Below, piece by piece: positions 26,610-36,267 of a stretch of DNA of 64,000 bases. The stretch comes from Actinomycetota bacterium (GTDB taxonomy: Bacteria > Actinomycetota > Acidimicrobiia > IMCC26256 > VFJJ01): positions 31,536-95,535 of the forward strand of contig VFJJ01000026.1 of the NCBI GenBank assembly GCA_009886115.1, in the 5' to 3' direction. Every line of letters begins with the position of its first letter. Position 1 is the stretch's first letter. The notes below the pieces were generated by a model, which saw only the letters and a list, made by a program, of their open reading frames with translations, had not been told where the DNA came from and ran no database searches. Position numbers and translations under genes: made by a program.

Positions 26610-27743
26610 ATGGCACGGACATCGAACATCGCTGGGGGACTGTCGCGGGCGGCGATCAAGCGGGCGCCCAAGGTGTTGCTGCACGATCACCTCGATGGCG
26701 GCGTCCGACCCGTCACGGTGATCGACCTGGCCTCCGAGCATGGCTACACGGGTCTGCCGACCACCGATCCCGACGATCTGGCGCTGGCGTTCACCCAGGG
26801 AGCTTCCCGCCACAGCCTCCCGCTGTACCTCGAGACCTTCACCCACACCGTGGGGGTCATGCAGCACAAGGATGCCCTCACCCGGGTGGCGGCCGAGTGC
26901 GCCGAGGATCTGGCCGAGGACGGCGTCGTCTACGCCGAGGTGCGCTTCGCTCCCGAGCTGCACATGGAGCAGGGGCTCACCCTCGACGAGGTGGTCGAGG
27001 CGGTGCTCGACGGTTTCCGGATCGGCAGCGCCGGGCGACCCATCACCATCGGAACACTCGTCACCGCGATGCGCACCGCCGCACGTTCGCACGAGATCGC
27101 CGAACTTGCCCTGCGCTGGCGCGACTTCGGTGTCGTCGGCTTCGACATCGCCGGCGAGGAGAAGGGGTACCCACCGAGCCGCCATCTCGACGCCTTCGAG
27201 CTCGTGCACCGCGAGAACTTCCACGTCACGATCCACGCCGGTGAGGCCTACGGGCTCCCGTCGATCTGGGAGGCGCTGCAGGTGTGTGGCGCCGAGCGGC
27301 TCGGCCACGGCGTGCGAATCGTCGACGACATCACCATCGGCGACGACGGTGAGGCCCGGCTGGGCCTTCTGGCCAGCTTCGTGCGCGACCGGCGCATCCC
27401 GCTCGAGCTGTGCCCCACGTCGAACGTCCACACGAGCGCCGCGGCCTCGATCGCCGAGCATCCGATCGGGCTCTTGCGCCGCTTGCGTTTCCGGGTCACC
27501 GTGAACACCGACAACCGACTGATGAGCGACGTCACGATGAGCGACGAGTTCGCCAACCTGGCCGAGGCGTTCGGGTATGGCTGGTACGACTTCGAGTGGC
27601 TGACCCTCAACGCCATGAAGAGCGCCTTCTGGCCCTTCGACCAGCGCCTGAAGATCATCGACACGGTCATCAAGCCGGGCTATGCGTCGTTGCAGCACTC
27701 CGAGGTCGGCAGCTCCGGGGGCCTCACCGTCTCGGGGCGATAG
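26610..27743 (+). CDS. add: adenosine deaminase
   Basis: Add converts adenosine and deoxyadenosine to inosine forms. The 377-residue protein shows the metal ligands LHDHLDGG (HxH), the catalytic HAGEAYG, the LGHGVRI and CPTSNVHT motifs and TVNTDNR, where the ligand Asp is found. It is preceded by palindrome copy 2 and so may have its own promoter, although it is in line with the importer operon. Inosine would go to the purine nucleoside phosphorylase encoded 2 kb downstream on the other strand. Confidence 0.94.
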   Translation: MARTSNIAGGLSRAAIKRAPKVLLHDHLDGGVRPVTVIDLASEHGYTGLPTTDPDDLALAFTQGASRHSLPLYLETFTHTVGVMQHKDALTRVAAECAEDLAEDGVVYAEVRFAPELHMEQGLTLDEVVEAVLDGFRIGSAGRPITIGTLVTAMRTAARSHEIAELALRWRDFGVVGFDIAGEEKGYPPSRHLDAFELVHRENFHVTIHAGEAYGLPSIWEALQVCGAERLGHGVRIVDDITIGDDGEARLGLLASFVRDRRIPLELCPTSNVHTSAAASIAEHPIGLLRRLRFRVTVNTDNRLMSDVTMSDEFANLAEAFGYGWYDFEWLTLNAMKSAFWPFDQRLKIIDTVIKPGYASLQHSEVGSSGGLTVSGR

Positions 27744-27802
27744 CCGTCGGTGGAGCCCATTCGACGGGCGCCCGTCACGCGGCGACTGGAAGACTGCTCG
27801 CC

Positions 27803-28534
27803 ATGATCGAGCGAGAGATCGATGTCGAGACGCCCGACGGTCTGATGAAGACCTTCGTCGTGCACCCGGCACATGATGGACCGTCGCCGGTTGTGCTGTA
27901 CCTCATGGACGCGCCGGGGATCCGTCCGGCCCTGCACGACATGGCGTCGCGGTTGGCGTCGGCCGGGTACTACGTCATGATGCCCTACCTGTTCTACCGG
28001 GGCGGGCCGTTCCGTACGTTCGGCCAATCAGACGAGGACATGCACGCCCGCCAGGAGCTCATGCAGACCGTGACGCCGACGAACATCGTGGGCGACGCCG
28101 CCGCTGTGTTGGATGTTGCCGCGAGTGATCCGGCAGCCCGCGGCGGCCCGGTGGGCGCCGTCGGGTTCTGCATGAGCGGCGGGCTGGTGGTCGCACTGGC
28201 CCGGAGCATGCCCGAACGCATCGCCGCGGTGGCGTCGATCCACGGCGCGTGGCTCGTGCGCGACACCGTTGACTCGCCGCACGTCGGGCTGGAGACGGCG
28301 CGCGCTGAGGTGTACCTCGGTTGGGCCGACAACGACCCCACCGCCCCGACCGAGGACCTTCACGTCATGCGCGACGCCCTCGAGCGGGCTGGTGTGCGCT
28401 ACACACTCGACTTCATCGCCGACGCGGTGCACGGCTACGCCCCACCGGGAACCGAGCGCTACAACCGAGCAGCATCGGAGCTGCACTGGGAACGGGTCCA
28501 TTCGCTGCTGCGGCGCACCCTGAAGGAGACCTGA
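27803..28534 (+). CDS. dienelactone hydrolase-family protein
   Basis: A classical DLH-type hydrolase, 243 residues from ATG 27803 (MIEREIDVETPDGLMKTFVVHP). It has the nucleophile elbow GFCMSGG with Cys, an acid in LGWADNDP and the His in DAVHGYAPPG. DLH enzymes open lactone rings such as dienelactone in aromatic degradation, but many homologues have other esters as substrates. It is followed after 2 nt by an amidohydrolase, and the two may act in series on a cyclic or acyl compound. No aromatic ring-cleavage genes are near, so the pathway stays open. Confidence 0.86.
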   Translation: MIEREIDVETPDGLMKTFVVHPAHDGPSPVVLYLMDAPGIRPALHDMASRLASAGYYVMMPYLFYRGGPFRTFGQSDEDMHARQELMQTVTPTNIVGDAAAVLDVAASDPAARGGPVGAVGFCMSGGLVVALARSMPERIAAVASIHGAWLVRDTVDSPHVGLETARAEVYLGWADNDPTAPTEDLHVMRDALERAGVRYTLDFIADAVHGYAPPGTERYNRAASELHWERVHSLLRRTLKET

Positions 28535-28536
28535 CC

Positions 28537-29811
28537 GTGACGAGAGACCTGGACGGCACAGACCGCGACGACCGCTACGTCATCGTGTCGTCAGACGCCC
28601 ATGCCGGTGCGACGATCACCGGGTACAAGGCGTTCCTGGCATCGTCCTGGCACGACGAGTTCGACCGTTGGGCGGCGGCGGTCGTCAATCCGTGGCACGA
28701 CACGAGCGACACAACCAACTGGAACCACACCGACCGCCTCGCGGCCATGGACCTCGAAGGTGTCGCCGGCGAGGTGCTGTTCCCCAACACGCTTCCCCCG
28801 TTCTTCGACATCCTGGCCCACCTGAGCGGCGTGCCCCGGACCCGCGACGAGCTCGATCGCCGCTGGGCGGGGCTCCAGGCGCACAACCGCTGGCTCGTCG
28901 AGTTCTGCGGCCAGGCCCCCGATCGGCGCCGCGGCCTCATCCAGCTGCTTCCCAACGACATCGACGCCGCGATCGCCGAGATGCGCGTGGCCCGGGAGCA
29001 CCCGGTCATCGGTGGCGTCATGCTCCCGGCGGTTCCGCCCAACCACACGGTCGAGCCCTACTTCCACGAGCGCTACGACCCGCTCTGGGCGGCGTGCGTC
29101 GAGCTCGGTTTCCCCGTCCACCAGCACCAGGGGACGGGGGCCCCCGACGTCGGTCTCGATCAGGACGTCGCGCGGTCGCTCTTCTTCGTCGACCTCGAGC
29201 TCTGGACCCGCCTCACGATGAGCCACCTCATCGTCGGGGGCGTCTTCGAGCGCCATCCCCGGTTGCAGGTCGTGTGGACCGAGATGCCCGGGCTGCGCTG
29301 GGCCGTCGAGGACCTCGAGCGCATGACCCGCAACCTCGGCGTCGTCCAGTCACGCTTCTTCGGCACCCGCTACAACCTGTCGCACACGTTCGGCTCGGCC
29401 ACCGCCGATGGCCTCTCGCTCACGCCCATCGAATACTTCCGTCGCAACTGCCTCATCGGCGCCAGCATGATGCCGCGCCACGAGATCCACCTCGTCCACG
29501 TGCTCGGCACCGACCGGATCATGTGGGGTCACGACTTCCCGCACGAGGAGGGCTCGACGCCGTACACGTCCGACGCGCTGCGCGCCACGTTCGCCGACTT
29601 CGACGAGACCGAGTGCCGGACGCTGCTCGGAGAGACCGCTGCCGCGCTCTACGGGTTCGACCTCTCGGTCCTGACCCCGCTCGCACAGCGGATCGGTCCC
29701 TCCGTCGACCTCGTCCACACCCCGCTGACCGCCGACCCCCCGTCTCGGGGATCAGCGTTCTGGGAGCCCGACGAGCTCGCCCTGGCGCTCGGCAGCCGCC
29801 GAGGTCCGTGA
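28537..29811 (+). CDS. amidohydrolase-2 family metal-dependent hydrolase
   Basis: A TIM-barrel amidohydrolase (amidohydrolase 2 family) of 424 residues from GTG 28537, chosen since it follows the upstream stop by 2 nt. Metal or catalytic motifs are VSSDAHAG at the N-terminus, PVHQHQG mid-way and WGHDFPHEEG near the C-terminus. Family members hydrolyse or decarboxylate diverse compounds (ACMS decarboxylase, gamma-resorcylate decarboxylase). The substrate is unknown. Together with the DLH it forms a two-gene unit inserted between add and the PNP/ALDH genes. A second relative, with little similarity outside the motifs, is at 38384. Confidence 0.85.
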   Translation: MTRDLDGTDRDDRYVIVSSDAHAGATITGYKAFLASSWHDEFDRWAAAVVNPWHDTSDTTNWNHTDRLAAMDLEGVAGEVLFPNTLPPFFDILAHLSGVPRTRDELDRRWAGLQAHNRWLVEFCGQAPDRRRGLIQLLPNDIDAAIAEMRVAREHPVIGGVMLPAVPPNHTVEPYFHERYDPLWAACVELGFPVHQHQGTGAPDVGLDQDVARSLFFVDLELWTRLTMSHLIVGGVFERHPRLQVVWTEMPGLRWAVEDLERMTRNLGVVQSRFFGTRYNLSHTFGSATADGLSLTPIEYFRRNCLIGASMMPRHEIHLVHVLGTDRIMWGHDFPHEEGSTPYTSDALRATFADFDETECRTLLGETAAALYGFDLSVLTPLAQRIGPSVDLVHTPLTADPPSRGSAFWEPDELALALGSRRGP

Positions 29812-29873
29812 CCGCGACCCGGACCGGTTCCGACGTCCCAGTCGGTGAGGCGGGCGCGGCGCATGGCTACGAC

Positions 29874-30725
29874 TCACATCGTGGTTTCGGGCCCTTCGAG
29901 GCCCTCGAGGACGCCGCGCAGGAGCGCCATCATGCGCGGCCCGGCGTCGAGGCCCGCGGCGAGCACGTCGTGGTGGTCGAGTCCGTCGCCCGAGAGGCCC
30001 GCAGCCAGATTGGTGACCAGCGAGACACCGAGCACCTCGGCGCCGAGGTGCCGGGCGGCGATCGTCTCGAGAACGGTCGACATGCCGACGAGGTCGGCGC
30101 CGAGCAGGCGCAGCATGCGGATCTCGGCCGGGGTCTCGTAGGCGCCGCCCAGCAGACCGGCGTAGACGCCCTCGCCCAGGGTCGCGTCGACGCGATGGGC
30201 CAACGCCCGCAGGCGCGGCGAGTACGCGTCGGTCAGGTCGACGAAGCGTGAACCCCGATCGGACGGGAACGGCCCGGCCATCGGCGAGGCGCCCGTGAGG
30301 TTGAGGTGATCCGACAGCACCACCGGCGTGCCCACCCCGAAGGCGGGGTTGATCGAGCCCGCCGCGTTGGTGAGCACAACGGTGCGACAACCCGCGGCGA
30401 TGGCCGTCCTGACACCGTGCACGACCGTGGCGACGGGATGGCCTTCGTAGTAGTGGCACCGTCCGGCGAGCACGAGCACGGCCCGGCCGCCGACGGACAG
30501 CGACGACAGCGTGCCCTTGTGACCGCCCACGCTCGGCGCCGGCATGCCGGGCAGCGAGCTCATGGGGATCTCGGCGATGACCGTGCCGAGGCCCGCTGCG
30601 GCGTCGCCCCAACCCGAGCCCAACACGACGGCGGCATCGTGGCGCTCGACGCCGACCGCGCTCGCCAGGGCGGCGGCGGCCTCCTCGGCCAGGACGAAGG
30701 GATCGGTGTTCGTCGTTGCGCTCAT
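29874..30725 (-). CDS. purine nucleoside phosphorylase
   Basis: A PNP/MTAP-family phosphorylase of the trimeric type, 283 residues. [54 protein letters not shown] and the base-binding [27 protein letters not shown] are visible. The conserved YE and Asn (VTNLAAG) fit 6-oxopurine specificity (inosine, guanosine), which suits an upstream adenosine deaminase. It follows the ALDH-like gene with no gap, so PNP is third in an ALDH - ALDH-like - PNP operon. Products are hypoxanthine or guanine and (deoxy)ribose 1-phosphate. Confidence 0.94.
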   Translation of the reverse strand: MSATTNTDPFVLAEEAAAALASAVGVERHDAAVVLGSGWGDAAAGLGTVIAEIPMSSLPGMPAPSVGGHKGTLSSLSVGGRAVLVLAGRCHYYEGHPVATVVHGVRTAIAAGCRTVVLTNAAGSINPAFGVGTPVVLSDHLNLTGASPMAGPFPSDRGSRFVDLTDAYSPRLRALAHRVDATLGEGVYAGLLGGAYETPAEIRMLRLLGADLVGMSTVLETIAARHLGAEVLGVSLVTNLAAGLSGDGLDHHDVLAAGLDAGPRMMALLRGVLEGLEGPETTM

Positions 30726-31598
30726 TCACGTCCCCATGGGATGCCAGACCGACTTCATCTCGCAGAAGGCTGTCAGAGCCGCGACCGACTGAGCCGATTC
30801 GGCGAGCCAGTCGCACTCGCCCCGACCCGGGTTGATGACGCGCAACACGTGGTCGGCGCCGAGAAACGCGACCTTGCGGCTCAGCTCGACATCGGCGCCG
30901 CCCACGTCGAGCGCGTCGACCTCCTCGTGCCCGGCCAGCCAGGGGGCCAGCTCGGCGGCGCGCCCGGTGAGGAGGTTCACGACACCTCCGGGCACGTCGG
31001 ACGTCGCCAGCACCTCGGCCAACGACACCGCCGACAGCGGCCAGCGACCACCGACGACAGCCACGACGGTGTTACCGCACACGAGCGCCGGGGCCAGGCG
31101 CGACACCAAGCCGAGCAGCGGCGGATCGTCGGGGGCGAGGAGCCCCACGACACCGATCGACTCGGGGATCGTGAAGGCGAAGTACGGGCCAGCCACGGAG
31201 TTCTGCGTGCCGAGGACATGCCCGAGCTTGTCGGCCCATCCCGCGTACCAGACCCAACGGTCGACGGCCGTCGAGACCTCGACCTCGGCCTCGCGCTCCG
31301 AGGAGCCGCCGGCGACGAGCTCGCTCTCGAACTGGGACCGACGAGATTCCATCAACTCGGCGACGCGGTAGAGGATCTGTCCCCGGTTGTACGGCGTACG
31401 GGCCGCCCAACCCGCCCAGGCGCCCCGGGCGGCCCTCACGGCGTCGCGGAGATCCTTGCGCGAGGCCCTCGACGCCTGGGCGACGGTCGCTCCCGTGGGG
31501 GTGACGACCGGGTACGTGCGTCCCGACTCGGAACGGGGGAACTCGCCACCCACGAACAGCTTGAGGGTGCGGCGGACAGCGAGACGGTCGTCGGTCAT
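30726..31598 (-). CDS. ALDH-like half protein lacking catalytic residues
   Basis: A 290-residue protein homologous to the N-terminal part of aldehyde dehydrogenases: LFVGGEFPRSESGRTYPVVTPTG, AWAGWAARTPYNRGQILYRVAELM and WVWYAGWADKLGHV. The NAD-site sequences are altered (APDDPPLLG where PWNFP is expected, LDVGGA for FTGS), and the domain with the catalytic Cys is absent, so it should be inactive as an ALDH. It ends in ALTAFCEMKSVWHPMG. It overlaps the full ALDH gene by 4 nt. In ALDH16 enzymes a catalytic ALDH domain is followed by such a second, non-catalytic ALDH-like domain; here the two appear as separate genes in the same order. A structural partner of the upstream ALDH is the best guess. 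Confidence 0.82.
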   Translation of the reverse strand: MTDDRLAVRRTLKLFVGGEFPRSESGRTYPVVTPTGATVAQASRASRKDLRDAVRAARGAWAGWAARTPYNRGQILYRVAELMESRRSQFESELVAGGSSEREAEVEVSTAVDRWVWYAGWADKLGHVLGTQNSVAGPYFAFTIPESIGVVGLLAPDDPPLLGLVSRLAPALVCGNTVVAVVGGRWPLSAVSLAEVLATSDVPGGVVNLLTGRAAELAPWLAGHEEVDALDVGGADVELSRKVAFLGADHVLRVINPGRGECDWLAESAQSVAALTAFCEMKSVWHPMGT

Positions 31599-33166
31599 GA
31601 CCCTGACCCTCCCGCGAGCCCGGCTGGGGACGGGGACGGCAGCGGGGACGGCGGCGGGGACGGGGACGGGAAGGGTTCGAGCTCGAGGTAGGACTCGAGG
31701 CCGTGGCGGCCTCCCTCACGACCGAACCCGCTCTCGCGATAGCCCCCGAACGGCGATGCCGGATCGAACCGGTTGAACGTGTTGGCCCACACGACCCCGG
31801 CCCGGAGCCTCTGCGTCGTCCAGAGGATCTTGGAGCCCTTCTCGGTCCACACCCCGGCCGAGAGCCCGTAGCGGGTGTTGTTGGCCTTGGCCACCGCTTC
31901 CTCGGGGGTGCGGAACGTGAGCACCGACAGCACGGGTCCGAAGATCTCCTCCCGGGCGATGCGGTGCGTCTGCTGCACGTTGCTGAACACCGTGGGAGGG
32001 AACCAGTAGCCGGCCTCGGGCAGCGCACACTCGGGCTGGTAGATCTCCGCCCCCTCGGCGACACCGGCATCGACCAGCTCGGTGATGCGCTCGAGCTGCT
32101 CGGCGCTGTTGATCGCCCCGAGGTCGGTGTTCTTGTCGAGCGGATCGCCGACCCGCAACGTCGAGAGGCGCACCTTCAGCCGGTCGAGCACCTCGTCGGC
32201 CACGGACTCCTGGACGAGCAGGCGTGAGCCGGCGCAGCACACGTGACCCTGGTTGAACCAGATGCCGTTGACGATCCCCTCGACGGCCTGGTCGAGGGCG
32301 GCGTCGTCGTAGACGATGTTGGCCGCCTTGCCTCCGAGCTCGAGGGTGAGGCGTGTGGGCCGGTCCTTGCCCGCGAGGACTCGCTGGATCTCCTTGCCCA
32401 CACTGGTGGAGCCGGTGAAGGCGACCTTGTCGACGTCGGGATGGGTGACCAGCGCAGCACCCGTCGCCCCACCACCGGTGACGATGTTGACGACCCCGGG
32501 TGGGAGGTCGGCCTCCTGGATGATCTCGGCGAGAAGCAGCGCACTCAGCGGTGTGGTCTCGGCCGGCTTGAGCACGCAGGTGTTCCCAGTGGCCAGCGCC
32601 GGGGCCAGCTTCCACGCGGCCATCATCAGGGGGAAGTTCCACGGGATGATCTGCGCGGCCACGCCCACGGGCCGGGCGGTCCGTCCGGCAAAGGCATGGT
32701 CGAGCTTGTCGGCCCAGCCGGCGTAGTGGAAGAAGTGCGCCACGGCGAGCGGGACGTCGATGTCGCGCGACTCCCGAATGGGCTTGCCGTTGTCGAGCGT
32801 CTCGAGCACGGCCAGCTCTCGTGCGCGCTCCTGCATCAGCCGCGCGATGCGGTAGAGGTACTTGGCCCGCTCCTTGCCCGGGAGGTCGCGCCAGCCCGAC
32901 TCGTAGGCCGTGCGGGCCGCGGCCACGGCCGCATCGACGTCCGCGGCGCCGGCCTCGGCGTACGAGACGAGCGGCTGTGCCGTGGCGGGGTTGATCGTGA
33001 CGCTGAAGCGCCCGCTGCGGGGAGCGACGAACGCACCCCCGATGAACAGGCCCCGCTCGTGGAGCTGGTCGAGGCGCACGATGTCGGTCGACTCGAGCGA
33101 TGTCGAGTAGGCCAGGACGGGGTGGACGGGATGCTCGCCGCCCGGCGTGGTGGGGGAGAGGGTCAT
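31595..33166 (-). CDS. aldehyde dehydrogenase (ALDH16-catalytic-domain-like)
   Basis: A complete ALDH of 523 residues from ATG 33166. Motifs are AQIIPWNFPLMMAAWKLAPA, AFTGSTSVGKEIQ, the Glu in LTLELGGKAANIV and the nucleophile Cys in NQGHVCCAGSRL, then GGYRESGFGREGG. The last 25 residues are a Pro/Ser repeat tail (PSPSPPPSPLPSPSP) coded by short GC repeats. With DeoC elsewhere in the window, acetaldehyde from deoxyribose 5-phosphate is a plausible substrate. The gene leads the ALDH - ALDH-like - PNP operon. The long ORF in the track extends into antisense of the patatin gene and is not real. Confidence 0.9.
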   Translation of the reverse strand: MTLSPTTPGGEHPVHPVLAYSTSLESTDIVRLDQLHERGLFIGGAFVAPRSGRFSVTINPATAQPLVSYAEAGAADVDAAVAAARTAYESGWRDLPGKERAKYLYRIARLMQERARELAVLETLDNGKPIRESRDIDVPLAVAHFFHYAGWADKLDHAFAGRTARPVGVAAQIIPWNFPLMMAAWKLAPALATGNTCVLKPAETTPLSALLLAEIIQEADLPPGVVNIVTGGGATGAALVTHPDVDKVAFTGSTSVGKEIQRVLAGKDRPTRLTLELGGKAANIVYDDAALDQAVEGIVNGIWFNQGHVCCAGSRLLVQESVADEVLDRLKVRLSTLRVGDPLDKNTDLGAINSAEQLERITELVDAGVAEGAEIYQPECALPEAGYWFPPTVFSNVQQTHRIAREEIFGPVLSVLTFRTPEEAVAKANNTRYGLSAGVWTEKGSKILWTTQRLRAGVVWANTFNRFDPASPFGGYRESGFGREGGRHGLESYLELEPFPSPSPPPSPLPSPSPAGLAGGSGS

Positions 33167-33353
33167 GGCTCGCCTCGGGTTCGGGTTCGGTCGCTCGGCG
33201 CCGCCGTCTCCTTGGACGGTACACGTGCGAGCGTACCGGCATGCTCGGTACAGCCCCGCGTTCGGTGCGGCCCGGCGGCCGGTGTGGCGCCCGGTGTGGC
33301 GCAGGTCTCCGAGACTTGCACCCGCATCTCGACCCCAGCAGACTCCCGACCTG

Positions 33354-33425
33354 ATGAGCCTGGTCACCGCGGCCGAAGAGCACACCCGCGTCGCCATCGG
33401 CAGTGCTCTCGGCGACAGCGGGTGA
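33354..33425 (+). CDS. possible 23-codon leader ORF before the patatin gene
   Basis: ATG 33354 opens a 23-residue frame (MSLVTAAEEHTRVAIG...) whose TGA overlaps the GTG start of the patatin gene in the same way that neighbouring genes overlap. It could be a short translated leader or simply the tail of a non-coding frame. Weak support; the rest of 33167-33353 holds no gene. Confidence 0.3.
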   Translation: MSLVTAAEEHTRVAIGSALGDSG

Positions 33426-35209
33426 CCGAGGTCGCGTCGACGTTCGTACGGGTCGACGCTCCGAGTGACGCCGGGGATCTCCTTGCACAGTCGTCGCTCC
33501 TGGGTGCCCTGGCGCCGGCCGAACGGGCCCGGGTGCAAGCGGCGTTCGAGTGGCTGCACGTGCCCGGAGGCTCGGTGCTCTTCCACGAGGGCGACGAAGC
33601 CGACGGGCTCTATCTGGTGGCCGCGGGTCGGCTCCGTGTGAACCAGGTGCGCGCCGGGCTGATGACGGTCGTCGCCGAGATCGACCGGGGCGCCAGTGTC
33701 GGTGAGCACGCGCTGCTCACCGCGGGCCGCCGCAGCGGCACGGTCGTCGCGGTCCGTGACTCCATCGTCGGACGGCTCTCCGTCGAGCACGTGGAGCGCA
33801 TGATCAGGCCCCAGCCCGAGGTGGCCTGGGCCCTGGCCCGACTCCTCGCCGTCCGCATGGCGGCGAACACGGAGCGCACCCACGTCGCCCCGGCCCGGGT
33901 GATGGCCATGGTACGTGTGGGGAGCCTCGAGCCGTTGCGTTTCGACGCTCTCGTCGACCAGCTCGCCCGGTCGGTGCCCGCGGCGCTGCTCGATCGGGGC
34001 CTCGCTCCGGCCGAGGTGGTCAGCCACCTGGCCCGTCTGGAGGTCGACCACGAGCGTGTGCTGGTCGCGGTGTCGGATCCGCATGTCGATCGGCATCTCC
34101 TGCGCCAGGCCGACCGCATCCTCGTCGTCGTCGATGGTCGTGACCGGCCGGCGCTGGGTCTCCTCGAGCAGCACATCAAGAAGATGGAGCGGAACCCGGC
34201 GGCGCCACCGTTGGAGCTGGTGCTCGTGCACCCCCGCTCGACGGCGCACCCGCGAGGCACCGCGCGCTGGCTCGCCCTGGCGCCCTTCGTCCGGCACCAT
34301 CACCTCCGCGACGACACCCCCGGCGACCTCGAGCGTCTGGCTCGCCACGTCGCTGGACGATCGATCGCCCTCGTGCTCGGTGGGGGAGGCGCGCGAGGCG
34401 CAGCTCACATCGGGGTCGTCCGGGCGTGCCGGGAGCTCGGCATCCCGATCGACCGGGTGGGCGGTTCGAGCATCGGGGCCATCGTCGGGGCGCACGTGGC
34501 CCTGGGCTGGGATCCGTCGCAGATGACCGAGCGGCTGGCCCAGGCCTTCTCCGAGGTGCGCGTGCACCGTGACTTCACGCTCCCCACGGTGTCGATCCTG
34601 TCGGGGCGTCGGCTCCAACGGTTCCTCACCGGCCATCTGGCCGACATGGCCATCGAGGACCTCTGGCTCGACTTCTTCTGCACCACGGTCGACCTGAGCG
34701 ATCCCGGTCTCGTGGTGCACCAACGCGGGCGCGTCGCCCAGTGGATCCAGGCGTCAGCGAGCCTTCCCGGGCTGTTCCCACCGGTCGTCGACGATCATGG
34801 CCATCTCCACGTCGACGGCAGCCAGCTCGACAACGTCCCCACCGGGATCATGCGGGCCGACCATCCCGGGATCATCATCGGCGTCGACGTGAGCCCCCTG
34901 ACCGACGTTCCGGGCCGTGCGAACGGCACGTCTGCGGGATGGCGTTTCCTACTCGGCCGTCGGCGCGGTGAGCACGGTCCCGGCATCGTCGAGATCCTCA
35001 ACCGGACGGCCCTCGTCGGGTCCCGTCAGCGCCAGGGTGAGGCGGCGTCGCGCGCCGACGTGTACCTGACCCTGCCGGTCCAGAGCTTCGGCCTCGTCGA
35101 GTTCGAGCGGATAGCCGAGATCGAGGAGACGGGATATCGGTGGGCCCTGGAAACGCTGGGTCGAACCGATATCGTGCGCACCGGCGGCCCGCTCTCTCTC
35201 CCAGCCTGA
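33422..35209 (+). CDS. patatin-like phospholipase with N-terminal cNMP-binding domain
   Basis: A 595-residue protein. Residues about 20-135 form a cyclic-nucleotide-binding domain with an intact phosphate-binding cassette (VGEHALLTAGRRSGTVV). A middle domain resembles that of neuropathy-target-esterase-type proteins. The patatin domain begins near residue 315 with the oxyanion loop LGGGGARGAAHIGV, the nucleophile GGSSIGA (GxSxG) and the Asp of the dyad in HVDGSQLDN. It should be an esterase/phospholipase acting on membrane lipids, possibly controlled by cAMP or cGMP. GTG 33422 is chosen for start overlap and domain boundary. Permease and ATPase genes follow within 10 nt. Confidence 0.9.
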   Translation: MTEVASTFVRVDAPSDAGDLLAQSSLLGALAPAERARVQAAFEWLHVPGGSVLFHEGDEADGLYLVAAGRLRVNQVRAGLMTVVAEIDRGASVGEHALLTAGRRSGTVVAVRDSIVGRLSVEHVERMIRPQPEVAWALARLLAVRMAANTERTHVAPARVMAMVRVGSLEPLRFDALVDQLARSVPAALLDRGLAPAEVVSHLARLEVDHERVLVAVSDPHVDRHLLRQADRILVVVDGRDRPALGLLEQHIKKMERNPAAPPLELVLVHPRSTAHPRGTARWLALAPFVRHHHLRDDTPGDLERLARHVAGRSIALVLGGGGARGAAHIGVVRACRELGIPIDRVGGSSIGAIVGAHVALGWDPSQMTERLAQAFSEVRVHRDFTLPTVSILSGRRLQRFLTGHLADMAIEDLWLDFFCTTVDLSDPGLVVHQRGRVAQWIQASASLPGLFPPVVDDHGHLHVDGSQLDNVPTGIMRADHPGIIIGVDVSPLTDVPGRANGTSAGWRFLLGRRRGEHGPGIVEILNRTALVGSRQRQGEAASRADVYLTLPVQSFGLVEFERIAEIEETGYRWALETLGRTDIVRTGGPLSLPA

Positions 35210-35219
35210 AAGGGTCCGT

Positions 35220-36266
35220 GTGCTCATCGCAGCCTTGCGTGATCTCCAATGGCGCCGCCGGCGCTACCTCACGGCGGTCCTGGGCGCGGGCCTGGCGTTC
35301 GCCCTGGGCCTGGTGATGTCGGGCCTGCACAACTCGTTCGCATGGGAGATCAACCAGACCATCGCCGCGACGGGCACCGACGCGTGGGCCGTGGCCCCCG
35401 ACTCGTCGAACCCGTTCAGTGCCTTCTCCCCGGTGCAGGCGACCGCCGCGATCGAAGTCGAAGCCTCGGCGGGGATCGACGAGGCCGATCCCGTCGTGAT
35501 CGTCCGCCATGCCATCGGAACGGTCGATCCCGTGGCGGTCGTGCTCCTCGGGGTCGTGCCGGGCGGGGTGGGGGCACCGGCGGTCGACGATGGCGAACCC
35601 CTCGGCGCGTCGGGCCAGATCGTCGTCGGTGATGCACTCGAGCGAGATGTCGGCGAGACGATCTCCATGGGGGGACGGTCGCTCACGATCACCGGGATCG
35701 TCGACGACGCGACCCTCTACGCCGGCCTGCCCGTGGTGTGGATCACGCTTGGCGACGCGCAGGAGCTGGCCTTCGGCGGCGAGACCTTGGCCTCGACGGT
35801 GGCCTGGCGGGGCGACCCGGCAGCGGTGCCCGGGGCTCTCCGGGGCCTGACCAACGCCGAGGTTCGCGACGAGCTGCTCGTGCAACTCGGCTCGCCCCGA
35901 GACGCCATCGCCCTGATGCGGATCATGTTGTGGGTCGTCGCGGCGATCGTGATGGGTTCGTTGTTCTACCTCTCTGCCCTCGAGCGGACCCGCGACTTCG
36001 CCGTGTTCAAGGCCACCGGCGTGGGAACCCGGTCGATCGCCGCCGGACTGGCGCTGCAGGCGGTGGTGCTGTCGCTCGTCGCTGCCGTGATCGCCGAGAT
36101 CGTCGGCACCCTGCTCGTGCCGGTGTTCCCGATGATCATCGTGATCCCCGGGCGTTCGTACCTCGTGCTGCCTGTCGTGGCCTGCGTGGTCGGGATCCTG
36201 GCGAGCCTCGCCGGGCTCCGTCGTGCGGCGCGCGTCGAGCCGGCTCTGGCCTTTGGAGGTCCCTGA
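35220..36266 (+). CDS. FtsX/MacB-type ABC permease
   Basis: A 348-residue integral membrane protein with the FtsX/LolC/MacB layout: one N-terminal membrane helix (YLTAVLGAGLAFALGLVMSG), an extracytoplasmic domain of about 200 residues, then three C-terminal helices (IMLWVVAAIVMGSLFYL, ALQAVVLSLVAAVIAEIVGTLL, YLVLPVVACVVGILASLAGL). The GTG start has AAAGGG just upstream. It is followed after 1 nt by its ATPase. This class usually transmits force to periplasmic partners or extracts lipids and lipoproteins instead of importing small solutes. The link to the lipase upstream suggests a lipid-related job. Confidence 0.88.
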   Translation: MLIAALRDLQWRRRRYLTAVLGAGLAFALGLVMSGLHNSFAWEINQTIAATGTDAWAVAPDSSNPFSAFSPVQATAAIEVEASAGIDEADPVVIVRHAIGTVDPVAVVLLGVVPGGVGAPAVDDGEPLGASGQIVVGDALERDVGETISMGGRSLTITGIVDDATLYAGLPVVWITLGDAQELAFGGETLASTVAWRGDPAAVPGALRGLTNAEVRDELLVQLGSPRDAIALMRIMLWVVAAIVMGSLFYLSALERTRDFAVFKATGVGTRSIAAGLALQAVVLSLVAAVIAEIVGTLLVPVFPMIIVIPGRSYLVLPVVACVVGILASLAGLRRAARVEPALAFGGP

Positions 36267-36267
36267 C

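Noticed and set aside
31595-34723. 1042-aa minus-strand ORF suggesting a large fusion ahead of the ALDH
   Set aside because: The first 500 residues are antisense to the patatin gene; the true ALDH start is ATG 33166.
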